NCBI GenBank assembly: GCA_021819535.1
Contig: JAKAQU010000030.1
Span: 1-13,968, forward strand
Direction: 5' to 3'
DNA: 13,968 nt
DNA from: Pseudomonadota bacterium
GTDB lineage: Bacteria > Pseudomonadota > Alphaproteobacteria > Acetobacterales > Acetobacteraceae
Shown here: positions 1 through 7,675 of the stretch, piece after piece
Layout: each line of letters starts with the position of its first letter
Position numbering within the stretch: the first letter of the stretch is position 1
Translations under genes and position numbers: made by a program
The notes under the pieces: generated by a model
Database searches by the model: none
What the model saw: the letters and a program-made list of their open reading frames with translations, nothing else
Told to the model about the DNA's origin: nothing

Positions 1-135
1 TTCTTTTTCTGAAGAAAAAGAAGCAAAAAGACTTTTATTCCGGTCCCTCAGAGTGACATTTCCCTCGGAGCGGGCAGTGCCGCAGGCACTGCCCAACGGG
101 TAAAAGTTTTTTGGTTCTTTTTTTCAAAAAAGAAC
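1..135. repeat. Nested AT-rich inverted-repeat element beside otnC
   Basis: Three palindromes are stacked here. The first is TTCTTTTTCT (1-10) with AGAAAAAGAA (13-22). The second is a GC-rich hairpin, GGGCAGTGCC (72-81) with GGCACTGCCC (85-94), loop of three bases. The third is GTTCTTTTTT (114-123) with AAAAAAGAAC (126-135). In addition, the whole segment 1-37 is an imperfect reverse complement of 101-135, so the two AT-rich palindromes form outer arms around the central GC hairpin. This is seen directly. It lies just past the otnC stop codon and could end or stabilise that transcript. The symmetric layout also suits a small dispersed intergenic repeat, and I recall similar AT-rich palindromes in Acetobacteraceae genomes. 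The element may continue beyond the left edge. Confidence 0.6.
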
Positions 136-138
136 ATC

Positions 139-783
139 TTATCCAAAGTTCTTCAAAAGATCCTGGATCTGCTCTTGCGTCAGGAGGCGCGTCGGTGCGG
201 CGCGCAGGAGGAGGGCGAGTTTGGCCGCTTCCTCCAGTTCCTCGGCGGCATAAAAGGCGTCGCGGAGGCTCGCGGCCGAGATGACCGGGCCGTGATTGGC
301 GAGCAATACCGCCCGCGCGTTCGTCGCCGCCTCGCGTATCGCCGGCTCCATCGCCGGATCGCCGGGGCGGAAATAGGGGACGAGCGGCAGGCGCGCGCCG
401 ATCCGCATGACGAAATAGGGGGTGAGCGGCGGGATCGGGTTTTCGGGGTCGGCGTCGGCGAGGCAGGCGATCGCGGTCGCCATGGTCGAGTGGAGATGCA
501 CCACCGCCCGTGCCTCCGGCCGCGCGGCGTAGAAGGCGCGGTGCATGAACACTTCCTTCGACGGCTTATCGCCGCCGATATGCCGGAAATCGGCATCGAG
601 CCGCGCCAGCCGCGCTGCCTCCAGCCGGCCGAGCGAGGAGTTGGTCGGCGTGATCAGATAGCCATCGTCGAGCCGGACGCTGATATTGCCGGCGCTGCCA
701 ACCGAAAACCCGCGCGCGAAGAGGCTCGCGGCAAGCTCGACCAGCAGCGCTCGGGTTTCGCCCTCGCCGGCGGCGGCGGTCAT
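139..783 (-). CDS. otnC: OtnC-like class II aldolase, 3-oxo-tetronate 4-phosphate decarboxylase
   Basis: This 214-residue protein belongs to the class II aldolase/adducin family and fits the OtnC subgroup, which decarboxylates 3-oxo-tetronate 4-phosphate to dihydroxyacetone phosphate in four-carbon sugar-acid catabolism. It is expected to be cytosolic. Visible landmarks are GSAGNIS (29-35), TPTNSSLG (45-52), KPSKE with the likely catalytic Glu77, the metal-binding HLH (His97, His99) and NHG (His164), and EELEEAAK near the end. Length matches the family (about 210). The ATG at 783 gives a four-base ATGA overlap with the upstream outer-membrane gene; longer in-frame extensions run antisense-like into that gene and are rejected. 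The usual partners (kinase OtnK, a dehydrogenase, an isomerase OtnI) are absent from the window. The family is secure. Substrate specificity is inferred from motif context, and other aldolase-like reactions (for example ribulose- or fuculose-phosphate) are less likely. Confidence 0.88.
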   Translation of the reverse strand: MTAAAGEGETRALLVELAASLFARGFSVGSAGNISVRLDDGYLITPTNSSLGRLEAARLARLDADFRHIGGDKPSKEVFMHRAFYAARPEARAVVHLHSTMATAIACLADADPENPIPPLTPYFVMRIGARLPLVPYFRPGDPAMEPAIREAATNARAVLLANHGPVISAASLRDAFYAAEELEEAAKLALLLRAAPTRLLTQEQIQDLLKNFG

Positions 784-2414
784 GGCTGCGATGCGGGCGG
801 CGATGCGGGCGTTGCCGGCGGTGCGCTGCCGGGCTGCGGCTGATAGAAGCTCGCCTGCGTCGCCCCCACCTGTTTCGGGCTCGATGTCCCCGGCTTGAGC
901 GGGTCGAGCATGATCGTCTGCCCCGGCGCCGGCATGTCGCCTGCGGTCCAGCCGCCACCGAGCGCGCGCACGAGATCGACATTGGCCTGCAGGCGGCGCG
1001 TCTGCACCTTGATCGCCGAGGTCTGGGCGTCGAGCCACTGGATATCATTGACCACGACATCGAGATAGTTGACGCCGCCCTCCTGGAACAGCGATGTCGC
1101 GAGCTGCAGCGAACGCGCCGAATCGGTCACCGCGGCGCTCACCTGGCCGAATTCCTGGCCGAGATTGTTGAGGAGCGAGAGATCGTCCTCGACTTCCTGG
1201 AACGCGGTCAGCACGGTCGAGCGGTAATTGGCCACCGCCTCGCGCAGCCGCGCATAGGCTTGCGCCTCGGCGGCGCGGCGATAGCCGCCCTCGAACAGCG
1301 GCAGCAGGAATTGCGGCCCGACCGCCCAGTAGCTGAGCGGGCTCGCGAGCAGGGTCTGATCATAGCCGCCGCCGAGGCCGCCGCCGACCAGGCCGAGATT
1401 GAGGGTCGGGAAGAAGGCCGCCTTGGTGACGCCGATTTCCTCGTTCGCCGCCGCCACCTGCCGCTCGGCCGCGGCGACATCGGGGCGCCGCTGCAGAAGG
1501 TCGGAAGGCAGGCCGGTCGGGATATTGGGCAGCGCGATCCCCGCCACCACCGGCTTGACCGAAAACGAGGAGGCCGGCTGCCCGACCAGAGATGCAATGG
1601 CATGCTCGACCAGGGCGCGCGAGGCGCGGACGTCGGATTCCTCGGCTTGCGCCTGTTCGAGCACGGTCTTGGCCTCGGCGATGTCGAGACCGGAGGCGAT
1701 CTGCCCCTGATAGCGGTTGACGGTGATCTGGACGCCGTCCTGATAATCCTTCACCGCGCGGGCGATGACATCGATTTCCGCATCAAGCCCGCGGATGAGC
1801 ATGTAGTCGCTCGCCAATTGCGCCTGCAGACTGAGCTGGGCATTGGCCAACAACGCCGCCGCCGCCTGGGACTGGTATTCGGCGTTCTTGACCATGTCGT
1901 GGAGCTGGTTCCAGAGATCGACCTCGTAACTCAGGCTGCCGCCGACGGCATCGTATTGGTATTGGTTGAACATGCCGAAATTGCGCCCGACCCCGGGCGA
2001 AATCGCATATTGATTGGGCGCGTTGAAGCCGCGGAGCTGGGTGCCGCGCGGGCGGCTGTTGTCGCCATTGAAGCCGAATTGCGAGGCCGCGCCGCCGGTG
2101 CCGACGGAGGGAAACAGAACGGAATTGATCTCCGAGACGAAGGCGCGCGAGGAATCGTAATGCGCGACGGCGGCGGCGATATCGGGGTTGGCGGCGTTGA
2201 GCTGATTTTCGAGCTTGTCGAGCGTCCCATCGTGATAGATCGACCACCACGGCCCGCGCGGCAGGCTGTCCTTGGGATCGCCCTTCTGCCAATCCCCGGT
2301 TTCCTTGAAGGAGGCGGGAACGGCGACGATCGGGGCGTGGTATTTGGGCGCGAAATCGGTGCAGCCGGCGAGAAGGGCGATCGCGGAGCAGAAAACCCAG
2401 CGCGAGGCGAGCAT
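780..2414 (-). CDS. NodT-family outer-membrane efflux lipoprotein (TolC-like channel)
   Basis: A 544-residue outer-membrane factor of tripartite efflux pumps. The signal peptide ends in a clear lipobox, LLAGC, with Cys18 as the lipidated residue. Family landmarks follow: a PWW motif near residue 56, SYEVDLW, a repeated helical barrel domain, then LLQRRPDVAAAERQVAAANE, FFPTLNL and a late VEDDL. These are typical of the OprM/NodT group. The last 50 or so residues form a proline-, alanine- and serine-rich tail (QPQPGSAPPATPASPP), longer than usual and probably periplasmic and unstructured. The ATG at 2414 sits in TGATG with the adaptor stop; a GTG one codon upstream (2417) is an equally tight alternative giving a GTGA overlap. 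The gene is translationally coupled to the adaptor upstream and to otnC downstream. The family call is firm; the substrate cannot be told. Confidence 0.93.
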   Translation of the reverse strand: MLASRWVFCSAIALLAGCTDFAPKYHAPIVAVPASFKETGDWQKGDPKDSLPRGPWWSIYHDGTLDKLENQLNAANPDIAAAVAHYDSSRAFVSEINSVLFPSVGTGGAASQFGFNGDNSRPRGTQLRGFNAPNQYAISPGVGRNFGMFNQYQYDAVGGSLSYEVDLWNQLHDMVKNAEYQSQAAAALLANAQLSLQAQLASDYMLIRGLDAEIDVIARAVKDYQDGVQITVNRYQGQIASGLDIAEAKTVLEQAQAEESDVRASRALVEHAIASLVGQPASSFSVKPVVAGIALPNIPTGLPSDLLQRRPDVAAAERQVAAANEEIGVTKAAFFPTLNLGLVGGGLGGGYDQTLLASPLSYWAVGPQFLLPLFEGGYRRAAEAQAYARLREAVANYRSTVLTAFQEVEDDLSLLNNLGQEFGQVSAAVTDSARSLQLATSLFQEGGVNYLDVVVNDIQWLDAQTSAIKVQTRRLQANVDLVRALGGGWTAGDMPAPGQTIMLDPLKPGTSSPKQVGATQASFYQPQPGSAPPATPASPPASQP

Positions 2415-3619
2415 CACTTGCCGGCCTCGGAAAGCTGTTCCGCACCCTTGCCATGCGGCCCCTTGGCACCGTCTCCGGCGATATTGACGAGATCGCCGGG
2501 CGAGAGCGAATCGGGCGGCGCGTTGATCACCCGGTCATTGGCGGCGAGCCCCGAGATCACCTCGACATCGGCGCCCATGTCGAGGCCGATGGTGACGTCA
2601 TGCATCTTGACGTGATGCGTCGCGTCAACCACCGCGATCTGCAATCCGTTCTGCTGAAACATCAGCGCGCTGACCGGAACGCGAACCGCGGACGGGTTGG
2701 GCGGCAGCTTGAAATGGACATTGGCGTAGGTTCCGGGCTGAAGCTTGCCGTCCGGATTATCCGCCCAGAGTTCGACGAGGAGGGTGCGCGAATCCGGGCT
2801 CACCGCGTTCGCCGTGGTATTGAGCTTCGCCGGGAAGACCTGGTTCGGATATTCCGGCATGTAGAGATCGGCCTCCATCCCGGCCTTGATGCGCGAGACA
2901 TAGATCTGCGGGATGCGGACATAGACCCGCATCTTGTGGATATCGGCGACGGTGAAGAGTTCCGGCCCGGTCCCACCCCCGGCATTGACCAGGGCGCCGA
3001 TATCGGTGCGCCGCGCCGTCACCACGCCATCGAACGGGGCGACGATTCGCTTGAAGGATTCGAGCGCCTCCAGCCGGCTGACATTGGCTTGCGCCGCGGC
3101 GACGACGGCATGCTTGGCCTCGTCGTCATAGACTTTGACATCGGTGTCTTCGCGCGAGACCGAATCGGAGGCAAGCAGGCGCTTCCAGCGCTGCGCCGTG
3201 ACATCGGCGAGTTTCTGGTCGGCGACCGCGCGGGCGTAGGCTGCCTTGGCCTCGGTATATTGCTGATCGAGATCCGGGGTATCGATTTCGGCGAGGAGAT
3301 CGTTGGTTTTTACCTTGGCGCCGATATCGCGGTACCACATTTTCACATAGCCGTTGACGCGGGCATAAATCGGCGCCTCGAACCAGGATTCGACATCACC
3401 CGGCAGCACCAGCTCATCGGCGTGCTCATTGGGCACCGGCTTGATCACCGCGACCGTCGGGATCGCCGCCACGTCCGTTGCCTTGACCAGCTCGGCCTCG
3501 GCCTTCTTGCGGCCCATGATACCGCTGACGCCGAGACCGATGGCGATGGCAAGCACGATCAAGCCGAAAATCAGCGGGCCGCGGCTCTTGCGGGGAGTCC
3601 GGTTTTCGCTGCGGTTCAT
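2414..3619 (-). CDS. RND efflux periplasmic adaptor (HlyD/AcrA-type membrane fusion protein)
   Basis: A 401-residue membrane fusion protein that should bridge an inner-membrane pump and the outer-membrane channel encoded next. It has a short basic N-terminus, one membrane anchor (about 15-35) and no lipobox. After this come a lipoyl/barrel-sandwich half (ARVNGYVKMWYRDIGAKV), a helical hairpin (about 115-185), the second lipoyl half (RIVAPFDGVVTARRTDIGAL), a beta-barrel and a membrane-proximal domain. I chose the ATG at 3619 because GGAG precedes it by eight bases. A GTG at 3634 would add five residues and places that Shine-Dalgarno inside the gene. The gene is first in the operon. A pump permease normally accompanies such pairs, but upstream lies only a divergent promoter region, so the partner pump must be encoded elsewhere or shared. 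The fold is certain; the substrate is unknown. Confidence 0.93.
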   Translation of the reverse strand: MNRSENRTPRKSRGPLIFGLIVLAIAIGLGVSGIMGRKKAEAELVKATDVAAIPTVAVIKPVPNEHADELVLPGDVESWFEAPIYARVNGYVKMWYRDIGAKVKTNDLLAEIDTPDLDQQYTEAKAAYARAVADQKLADVTAQRWKRLLASDSVSREDTDVKVYDDEAKHAVVAAAQANVSRLEALESFKRIVAPFDGVVTARRTDIGALVNAGGGTGPELFTVADIHKMRVYVRIPQIYVSRIKAGMEADLYMPEYPNQVFPAKLNTTANAVSPDSRTLLVELWADNPDGKLQPGTYANVHFKLPPNPSAVRVPVSALMFQQNGLQIAVVDATHHVKMHDVTIGLDMGADVEVISGLAANDRVINAPPDSLSPGDLVNIAGDGAKGPHGKGAEQLSEAGK

Positions 3620-3675
3620 GTCTTCTCCAAGCACTCACGCGTTCCAGGTATGAGGCAAGCCAACAGGATCAGGCC

Positions 3676-3710
3676 CTCGCGGGGGAGGCGGAATCAAATA
3701 GCCCCGCGAG
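3676..3710. repeat. Nine-base perfect inverted repeat in adaptor leader
   Basis: CTCGCGGGG (3676-3684) pairs perfectly with CCCCGCGAG (3702-3710) across a 17-base loop. It lies 57 to 91 bases upstream of the adaptor ATG, so it would fold in the 5' leader of the efflux mRNA if transcription starts further upstream. It could be a leader structure or a protein-binding palindrome. No T-tract follows on either strand, so a simple terminator is unlikely. Confidence 0.45.
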
Positions 3711-3799
3711 AGGCGCGAGAACACCCACGGGATTTCTGCGACCGCCTGAACCCGTCTCAAGGCTGCCTGTCTCTATCCCCTGCCCCCCCGTCGCTCAAG

Positions 3800-3820
3800 A
3801 ACAAAACTCTAATGTTTGTT
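3800..3820. promoter_or_regulatory. Candidate operator, AACAAA-N9-TTTGTT
   Basis: AACAAA (3800-3805) and TTTGTT (3815-3820) form an inverted repeat in an AT-rich island inside otherwise very GC-rich DNA. Size and symmetry suit a dimeric repressor of the TetR or MarR kind, which often control efflux operons. No such regulator gene is in the window. The site is about 180 bases upstream of the adaptor start and 200 bases upstream of the CoA-transferase start, so it could act on either. The assignment is inference from the palindrome and context only. Confidence 0.3.
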
Positions 3821-4019
3821 TTATCCCGGCGGGGATTCTCGCGATGTTTTGATATCGTCGCGCGTATGCCGCCCGCCACTCCGCCCCCGGCATTGCCCTG
3901 GCTCGGGCCGCCGGATGCGGCTAACCTTGCACGATCTTCGTTTGGGTCGCGAAAACCTTCGTCAAATCAAGCCTCGAATACCGGAAGCCAGGATCCCGAC
4001 AGAGAGCATGGGAGACATC

Positions 4020-5192
4020 ATGAGCCGCTTACCTCTCGCCCGCTTCACCGTCATCGATCTTTCCCGCGTCAGGGCCGGCCCGACGGCCGTGCGCCAGCTC
4101 GCCGATTGGGGGGCGAACGTGATCAAAATCGAGGCGCCGGGTGCCGAGGAAGGGCTCGGCGGCGGGCGCGAGGGGGCGGATTTCCAGAATTTGCACCGCA
4201 ACAAGCGGGCGATCACCCTCGATCTGAAACAGCCGGAAGGGGTCGCGCTGCTCAAGCGGCTCGTCGCTCGCGCCGATGTCCTGGTCGAGAATTACCGCCC
4301 CGATGTCAAACGCCGCCTTGGCATCGACTATCCTGTGCTGCGCGAAATCAACCCGCGTCTCGTCTATGCCAGCATTTCCGGCTTCGGCCAGGACGGCCCC
4401 TATGCCTCTCGCCCCGGCTTCGACCAGATCGCCCAGGGCATGGGCGGGCTGATGTCGATCACCGGCCGGCCCGGCGAGGGGCCGATGCGGGTCGGCATTC
4501 CGGTCGCCGATCTCACGGCGGGTATTTTCTGCGCCATGGGGATTCTGATCGCGCTCCTTGAACGCGAGGAATCCGGGATGGGCCAGTATGTCGAAAGCTC
4601 GCTGCTCGCCGCCCAGATCGCCATGCTCGATTTCCAGGCGGCACGCTGGCTCATCGATCGCGACGTGCCCGGCCAGGCCGGCAACAACCACCCGACCACG
4701 GTGCCGACCGGGGTGTTCAAGACGGCGGACGGGCATATCAACATCGCCGTCGCCGGCAACCCGATCTATCGCCGCTTCTGCGCCGCCCTCGGGGCCGAAC
4801 ACCTGGCGAGCGACCCCCGTTTCGCCACCGGCAGCGCGCGTCTCGCCCATCGCGATGAAATGAATGCGGCGATCGAGGCCATCACCGCGACCCGGCCCTC
4901 GGCGGAATGGATCGCGGCCCTGAACGAGGCCGGCGTGCCGGCGGGGCCGATCTACCGCATCGATGAAGTTTTCGCCGACCCGCAGGTTCGCCATCTCGAC
5001 ATCGCCGCTCTGGTGACGCACCCGAAGCGCGGGCGGATGGAGCTGGTCGGCCAGGCCGTCTCGCTCTCGCGCACCAATTGGGCCCTGCGCAGCGCAACCC
5101 CGGAACTCGGCGAACATACCGAGGCCGTGCTCGGCGAACTCGGCCTCGGTGAGGCCGAAATCGCGGCCTTGCGGGAGAAAAAGGTGATCTGA
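4020..5192 (+). CDS. Family III CoA-transferase (CaiB/BaiF type)
   Basis: A 390-residue enzyme that should move a CoA group between carboxylic acids in the cytosol. The N-terminal landmark, AGPTAVRQLADWGANVIKIE (19-38), is a variant of the family pattern. RNKRAITLDLK (60-70), ENYRPDV, ASISGFGQDGPY (117-128) and FDQIAQGMGGLMSITG follow. VADLTAGIF supplies the probable catalytic Asp164 that forms the glutamyl/aspartyl-CoA type intermediate. The C-terminal part (PTGVFKTADGHINIAV, NEAGVPAGPI) is also standard, as is the length. I chose the ATG at 4020 because GGGAG lies about seven bases upstream; an ATG at 4008 has a poorer site. The gene stands alone, divergent from the efflux operon and convergent with the membrane-protein gene. 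Acyl donor and acceptor cannot be predicted, since formyl-, crotonobetainyl-, succinyl- and mesaconyl-CoA enzymes share this architecture. Confidence 0.93.
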   Translation: MSRLPLARFTVIDLSRVRAGPTAVRQLADWGANVIKIEAPGAEEGLGGGREGADFQNLHRNKRAITLDLKQPEGVALLKRLVARADVLVENYRPDVKRRLGIDYPVLREINPRLVYASISGFGQDGPYASRPGFDQIAQGMGGLMSITGRPGEGPMRVGIPVADLTAGIFCAMGILIALLEREESGMGQYVESSLLAAQIAMLDFQAARWLIDRDVPGQAGNNHPTTVPTGVFKTADGHINIAVAGNPIYRRFCAALGAEHLASDPRFATGSARLAHRDEMNAAIEAITATRPSAEWIAALNEAGVPAGPIYRIDEVFADPQVRHLDIAALVTHPKRGRMELVGQAVSLSRTNWALRSATPELGEHTEAVLGELGLGEAEIAALREKKVI

Positions 5193-5207
5193 GGTCTACC
5201 CCGAGAT

Positions 5208-5237
5208 CCGGCGCGCCGTCTCACGCGCCGGGCTTTT
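5208..5237 (+). terminator. Likely terminator between convergent genes
   Basis: CCGGCGCG (5208-5215) pairs perfectly with CGCGCCGG (5224-5231) around an eight-base loop, and GCTTTT follows on the plus strand. It begins 15 bases after the CoA-transferase stop and overlaps the last codons of the convergent membrane-protein gene. The T-run is short, so the strength is uncertain. Confidence 0.55.
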
Positions 5238-5715
5238 CGGCATCGGCCGGTGGGATGCCCCATTCCGCCTCGAAACGGCTGCGGGCGGCACGCAATTCCG
5301 CTTCCCGCCGCCGGCTCGTCCCCTCGAGCACGAGATGGACGAAAACCGGCGTCACCTCGGCGAGCAGCCAGCCCGCCGCGGTCGCCGCCCAGGCAAGGCC
5401 GAGGGTGAGAAAATCGGAGAGCTGATCGAGGCTGTTCGCCATCGTGAGACCGTGATCCCAGAGCTGCCAGGCCGGCGAAACACTCGCCGCCGCACCGCAG
5501 AGCAGCATGGTGCGGGCGACCGGCCTCCCTGGCGTGCGATCGAGCAGCAGCACACAAAGCCCGGGCAAGAGGAGAACGCCGAGCAATACCGCAAGCGGCG
5601 TCGCCAAGGTCGCCAAGGCGCCGCAGGCCAGCCCCTGCAGCCATACCATCGACCGCGCCGGCCGCGCCGGCGCTCTGCCAGCCACGGCACCGCCGCCACG
5701 TGTCGCCGCCTTCAT
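5221..5715 (-). CDS. Small multi-pass membrane protein of unknown function, coupled to pseudokinase
   Basis: This 164-residue protein has a basic, glycine- and alanine-rich N-terminus and then several hydrophobic stretches. One is a long region at about 25-58 that could be one or two helices. Others lie at about 68-85 and about 100-130. The C-terminus (about 131-164) is a charged, probably helical cytoplasmic tail containing RRREAELRAARSRFEAEWG. I do not recognise a named family. The start codon overlaps the stop of the upstream pseudokinase in ATGA (5712-5715), a sign of translational coupling. Since the pseudokinase itself ends in a membrane-spanning segment, a physical complex of the two at the inner membrane is a reasonable inference. 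No catalytic motif is visible. Confidence 0.75.
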   Translation of the reverse strand: MKAATRGGGAVAGRAPARPARSMVWLQGLACGALATLATPLAVLLGVLLLPGLCVLLLDRTPGRPVARTMLLCGAAASVSPAWQLWDHGLTMANSLDQLSDFLTLGLAWAATAAGWLLAEVTPVFVHLVLEGTSRRREAELRAARSRFEAEWGIPPADAEKPGA

Positions 5716-7670
5716 CCGAACACCAGCCAGCCGACGCTCGCCGCCAGCGTCAGCATGCCGCCGCCGAGCGCGATCTCATGCCCGACATGCTGCGCGCGCC
5801 GCCGTCGCTCTTCGGCTGCGTCGCGCAGGGAAGCGAGTTCGGCATCGATCTTGGCGACGGCAACGAGCGCTTGTTTCAGTCCTTGGGCATCGGCCGCGAG
5901 CCCGTGATGGTCGTCGAACAGCGCGAGCATCGGCAGCAATTGCCCGGCCTGGGCCAGGCGCTTCAATTGGGTCGCGATTTCGGCGCGCCGCGCACGGTTC
6001 TGCCAATGTTCGAGCAGGATTTCGGCGCGTTCGGCGAGCCAGGCGGCAAGGCCGGGCAGCGGGATCGAGGAAAGCGCCGTCTGCAGCCGCGCGAGGGCGC
6101 GGAGACTGGCGATTTGCGGTTCCCCGGACGCGGCTTCGCCCGCGAACGCGCCGAGGTCGCCACCGAGCCGTCCATCCTGATGCGCGGCGATGAAAGCGGC
6201 GATATGAGCATCCACCGGCTCGCCACGGCGCCGCTCCGCCTGTTGCGAGACCGCTTCCAGAGCCGGCAGAAGATCGGTGAGCCGTGCCACCCAGCGCCCG
6301 GCAAAGAGCGGGCTGGCACAGGGCTGCAGCGGGTTGAGCGCGTAGGCGATGCGGGGAAGCCCGCCGCCGAGGCCGCGGATGCGCTGCCACATGCGGTGAT
6401 GTTGCGCGGTCTGGCGGAGCGCCGTCACGTCGCAGTGTTCGGGGCGCATCAAGGCCCAGGCGCCGAGCGCCTCGGCGGCGATAAAATCGTCGATCTTGGC
6501 GGCAAGTTCCTTGTTTTCCACCAATCCGTCGGCGAGCACGCCACCGAGCCCGTCCGGCCAGAGGGCAAGCCCCCGCCAGCAGAGCGGCGCCAGCGGATCG
6601 AGCGCGGCGATGAGACGCATCGCCATCATCGCGTCGGCGCGCAAATCCTCGACCGGCATTTCACTTCGCTGCCGTACGACCTCGTCCGCCCGGCTCGCCA
6701 GCACGGCATCGCCGAGGCTCCGGCGCAGCCAGTGATCGAGATAATGGCCGCGCACCAGGCGCACCGCCTCCTCCGGCCGGCGGGCGAGAGCGTAAGCGAG
6801 GGAGCGCGCATCCCAGACCTGATGATCGCCGACCGCCAAAGCCCGCTGAGCGCGCCGCCCTGGCCGCGCCGCGAGCCGCCGGGCGCGCGCGGCCGAAGGA
6901 TCGAGATAGAGCTGCGGGGGTGGGCGATGGGCGGGGTCCTCGGCCAGCATGCCGCGCAGAAGGTCGGCGATCATCGGCGGCAGCCGGGCATCGCCGATCA
7001 GAGCGGCGTAGCTGCCGAGATCGAGCTTGCGCCGGATGATCGCCGCGTCATCGAGGCCGGCGAGCGGCACCCGGCCGAGCGCGAGCGTGAGCAGCGTGAC
7101 CCCGAGCGCATAGATATCATCGGCGATGCTGCCCTCGCCGCGGCCGGCGGGATGGCACATCGCAGCATAGGGCGGCTCGAACGCCGCCGGCTGCAGGCTC
7201 GCGGCCGGCGCGGCCCAGGCGGCGCCGAGCGTCACCGGCTCGCCGGCGCCGTTCTGGAAGAGATTGTCCGGGCGGATGGCGCGATGGGTGACGCCGCGTG
7301 CCGCCAGCGCCTCCAGCACCATCGCCGCCGGGCGCAGCACGCAATCGAGCAATTCGCGCTCGCCCCAGACACGGGGAGACGCGGCGAGCGAGGGGCCGGG
7401 CGGTGCGGGACAGATGAGGAAACCCGCCTCCCCCCCCTCGGGAGACGGCGCGACACCTTCGGCGAGCGGCAGCAAAAGGCCGGGGATCGCGCTTTTGCCG
7501 ATGAGTTCGATGGCATGGGCGCGGGATGGGGCGCTCGGGCTGATCTGAAGCGCGATCAGGGATGCCGCGTTCTGCTGATCGCGTGCGATAAACGCCATCA
7601 CCCCGCCGCCGGCGCCGGGGACCGGCACGGAGAAATCGACCGAGTAGCGCCCACCGATCAAGGCAGGCAT
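5712..7670 (-). CDS. Tail-anchored protein-kinase-like protein, predicted pseudokinase
   Basis: A 652-residue protein whose first 255 or so residues follow the Ser/Thr kinase fold. GRYSVDF leads into a glycine-rich strand. VTHRAIRPDNLF (127-138) replaces the catalytic loop HRDxKPxN. SIADDIYALGVTLL (181-194) is the helix-F region and MLAEDPAHRP (241-250) is subdomain XI with its Arg kept. Key catalytic residues are gone: the ATP-binding Lys position reads ALQIS (40-44), the HRD Asp is Ala131, and the DFG region reads TLGAA (147-151). A long helical, alanine-rich region (about 260-630) follows, then a hydrophobic C-terminal stretch (633-652) suited to a tail anchor. I chose ATG 7670 for its GGAAG site and because codons before it (TCT, AGA, GGA) differ from the gene's usage; ATG 7724 and TTG 7739 are alternatives. 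The role is unknown, possibly a scaffold or sensor. Confidence 0.82.
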   Translation of the reverse strand: MPALIGGRYSVDFSVPVPGAGGGVMAFIARDQQNAASLIALQISPSAPSRAHAIELIGKSAIPGLLLPLAEGVAPSPEGGEAGFLICPAPPGPSLAASPRVWGERELLDCVLRPAAMVLEALAARGVTHRAIRPDNLFQNGAGEPVTLGAAWAAPAASLQPAAFEPPYAAMCHPAGRGEGSIADDIYALGVTLLTLALGRVPLAGLDDAAIIRRKLDLGSYAALIGDARLPPMIADLLRGMLAEDPAHRPPPQLYLDPSAARARRLAARPGRRAQRALAVGDHQVWDARSLAYALARRPEEAVRLVRGHYLDHWLRRSLGDAVLASRADEVVRQRSEMPVEDLRADAMMAMRLIAALDPLAPLCWRGLALWPDGLGGVLADGLVENKELAAKIDDFIAAEALGAWALMRPEHCDVTALRQTAQHHRMWQRIRGLGGGLPRIAYALNPLQPCASPLFAGRWVARLTDLLPALEAVSQQAERRRGEPVDAHIAAFIAAHQDGRLGGDLGAFAGEAASGEPQIASLRALARLQTALSSIPLPGLAAWLAERAEILLEHWQNRARRAEIATQLKRLAQAGQLLPMLALFDDHHGLAADAQGLKQALVAVAKIDAELASLRDAAEERRRRAQHVGHEIALGGGMLTLAASVGWLVFG

Positions 7671-7675
7671 GTTTC

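Larger units (their letters stand above)
3620..4019. other. Divergent intergenic region between efflux operon and CoA-transferase
   Basis: About 400 bases lie between the two divergent start codons. The plus frame of the CoA-transferase stays open back to 3816, but that extension lacks a Shine-Dalgarno and does not resemble the family N-terminus, so I treat it as non-coding. The region contains two inverted repeats, listed separately. I see no convincing -35/-10 pair for either direction. TTGAGC and TAGAGA, 17 bases apart on the minus strand (roughly 3766-3796), is the best but a weak candidate for the efflux operon. Confidence 0.6.

Noticed and set aside
1260..2615. 451-codon plus-strand frame opposite the outer-membrane channel gene
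   Set aside because: It is antisense to a gene with clear family motifs. Its product is an Arg/Gly/Asp-rich shadow typical of high-GC DNA, without recognisable domains.
3816..4019. N-terminal extension of the CoA-transferase
   Set aside because: The extra 68 residues are Arg/Pro-rich, lack a Shine-Dalgarno and precede a normal family N-terminus that has its own good site.
2453..4561. 702-codon plus-strand frame across the adaptor and CoA-transferase regions
   Set aside because: It crosses the adaptor gene in antisense, the divergent promoter region and the CoA-transferase in a wrong frame. No domain supports it.
4029..5117. 362-codon minus-strand frame opposite the CoA-transferase
   Set aside because: The plus strand carries an intact family III CoA-transferase with its catalytic Asp; the antisense frame has no family features.
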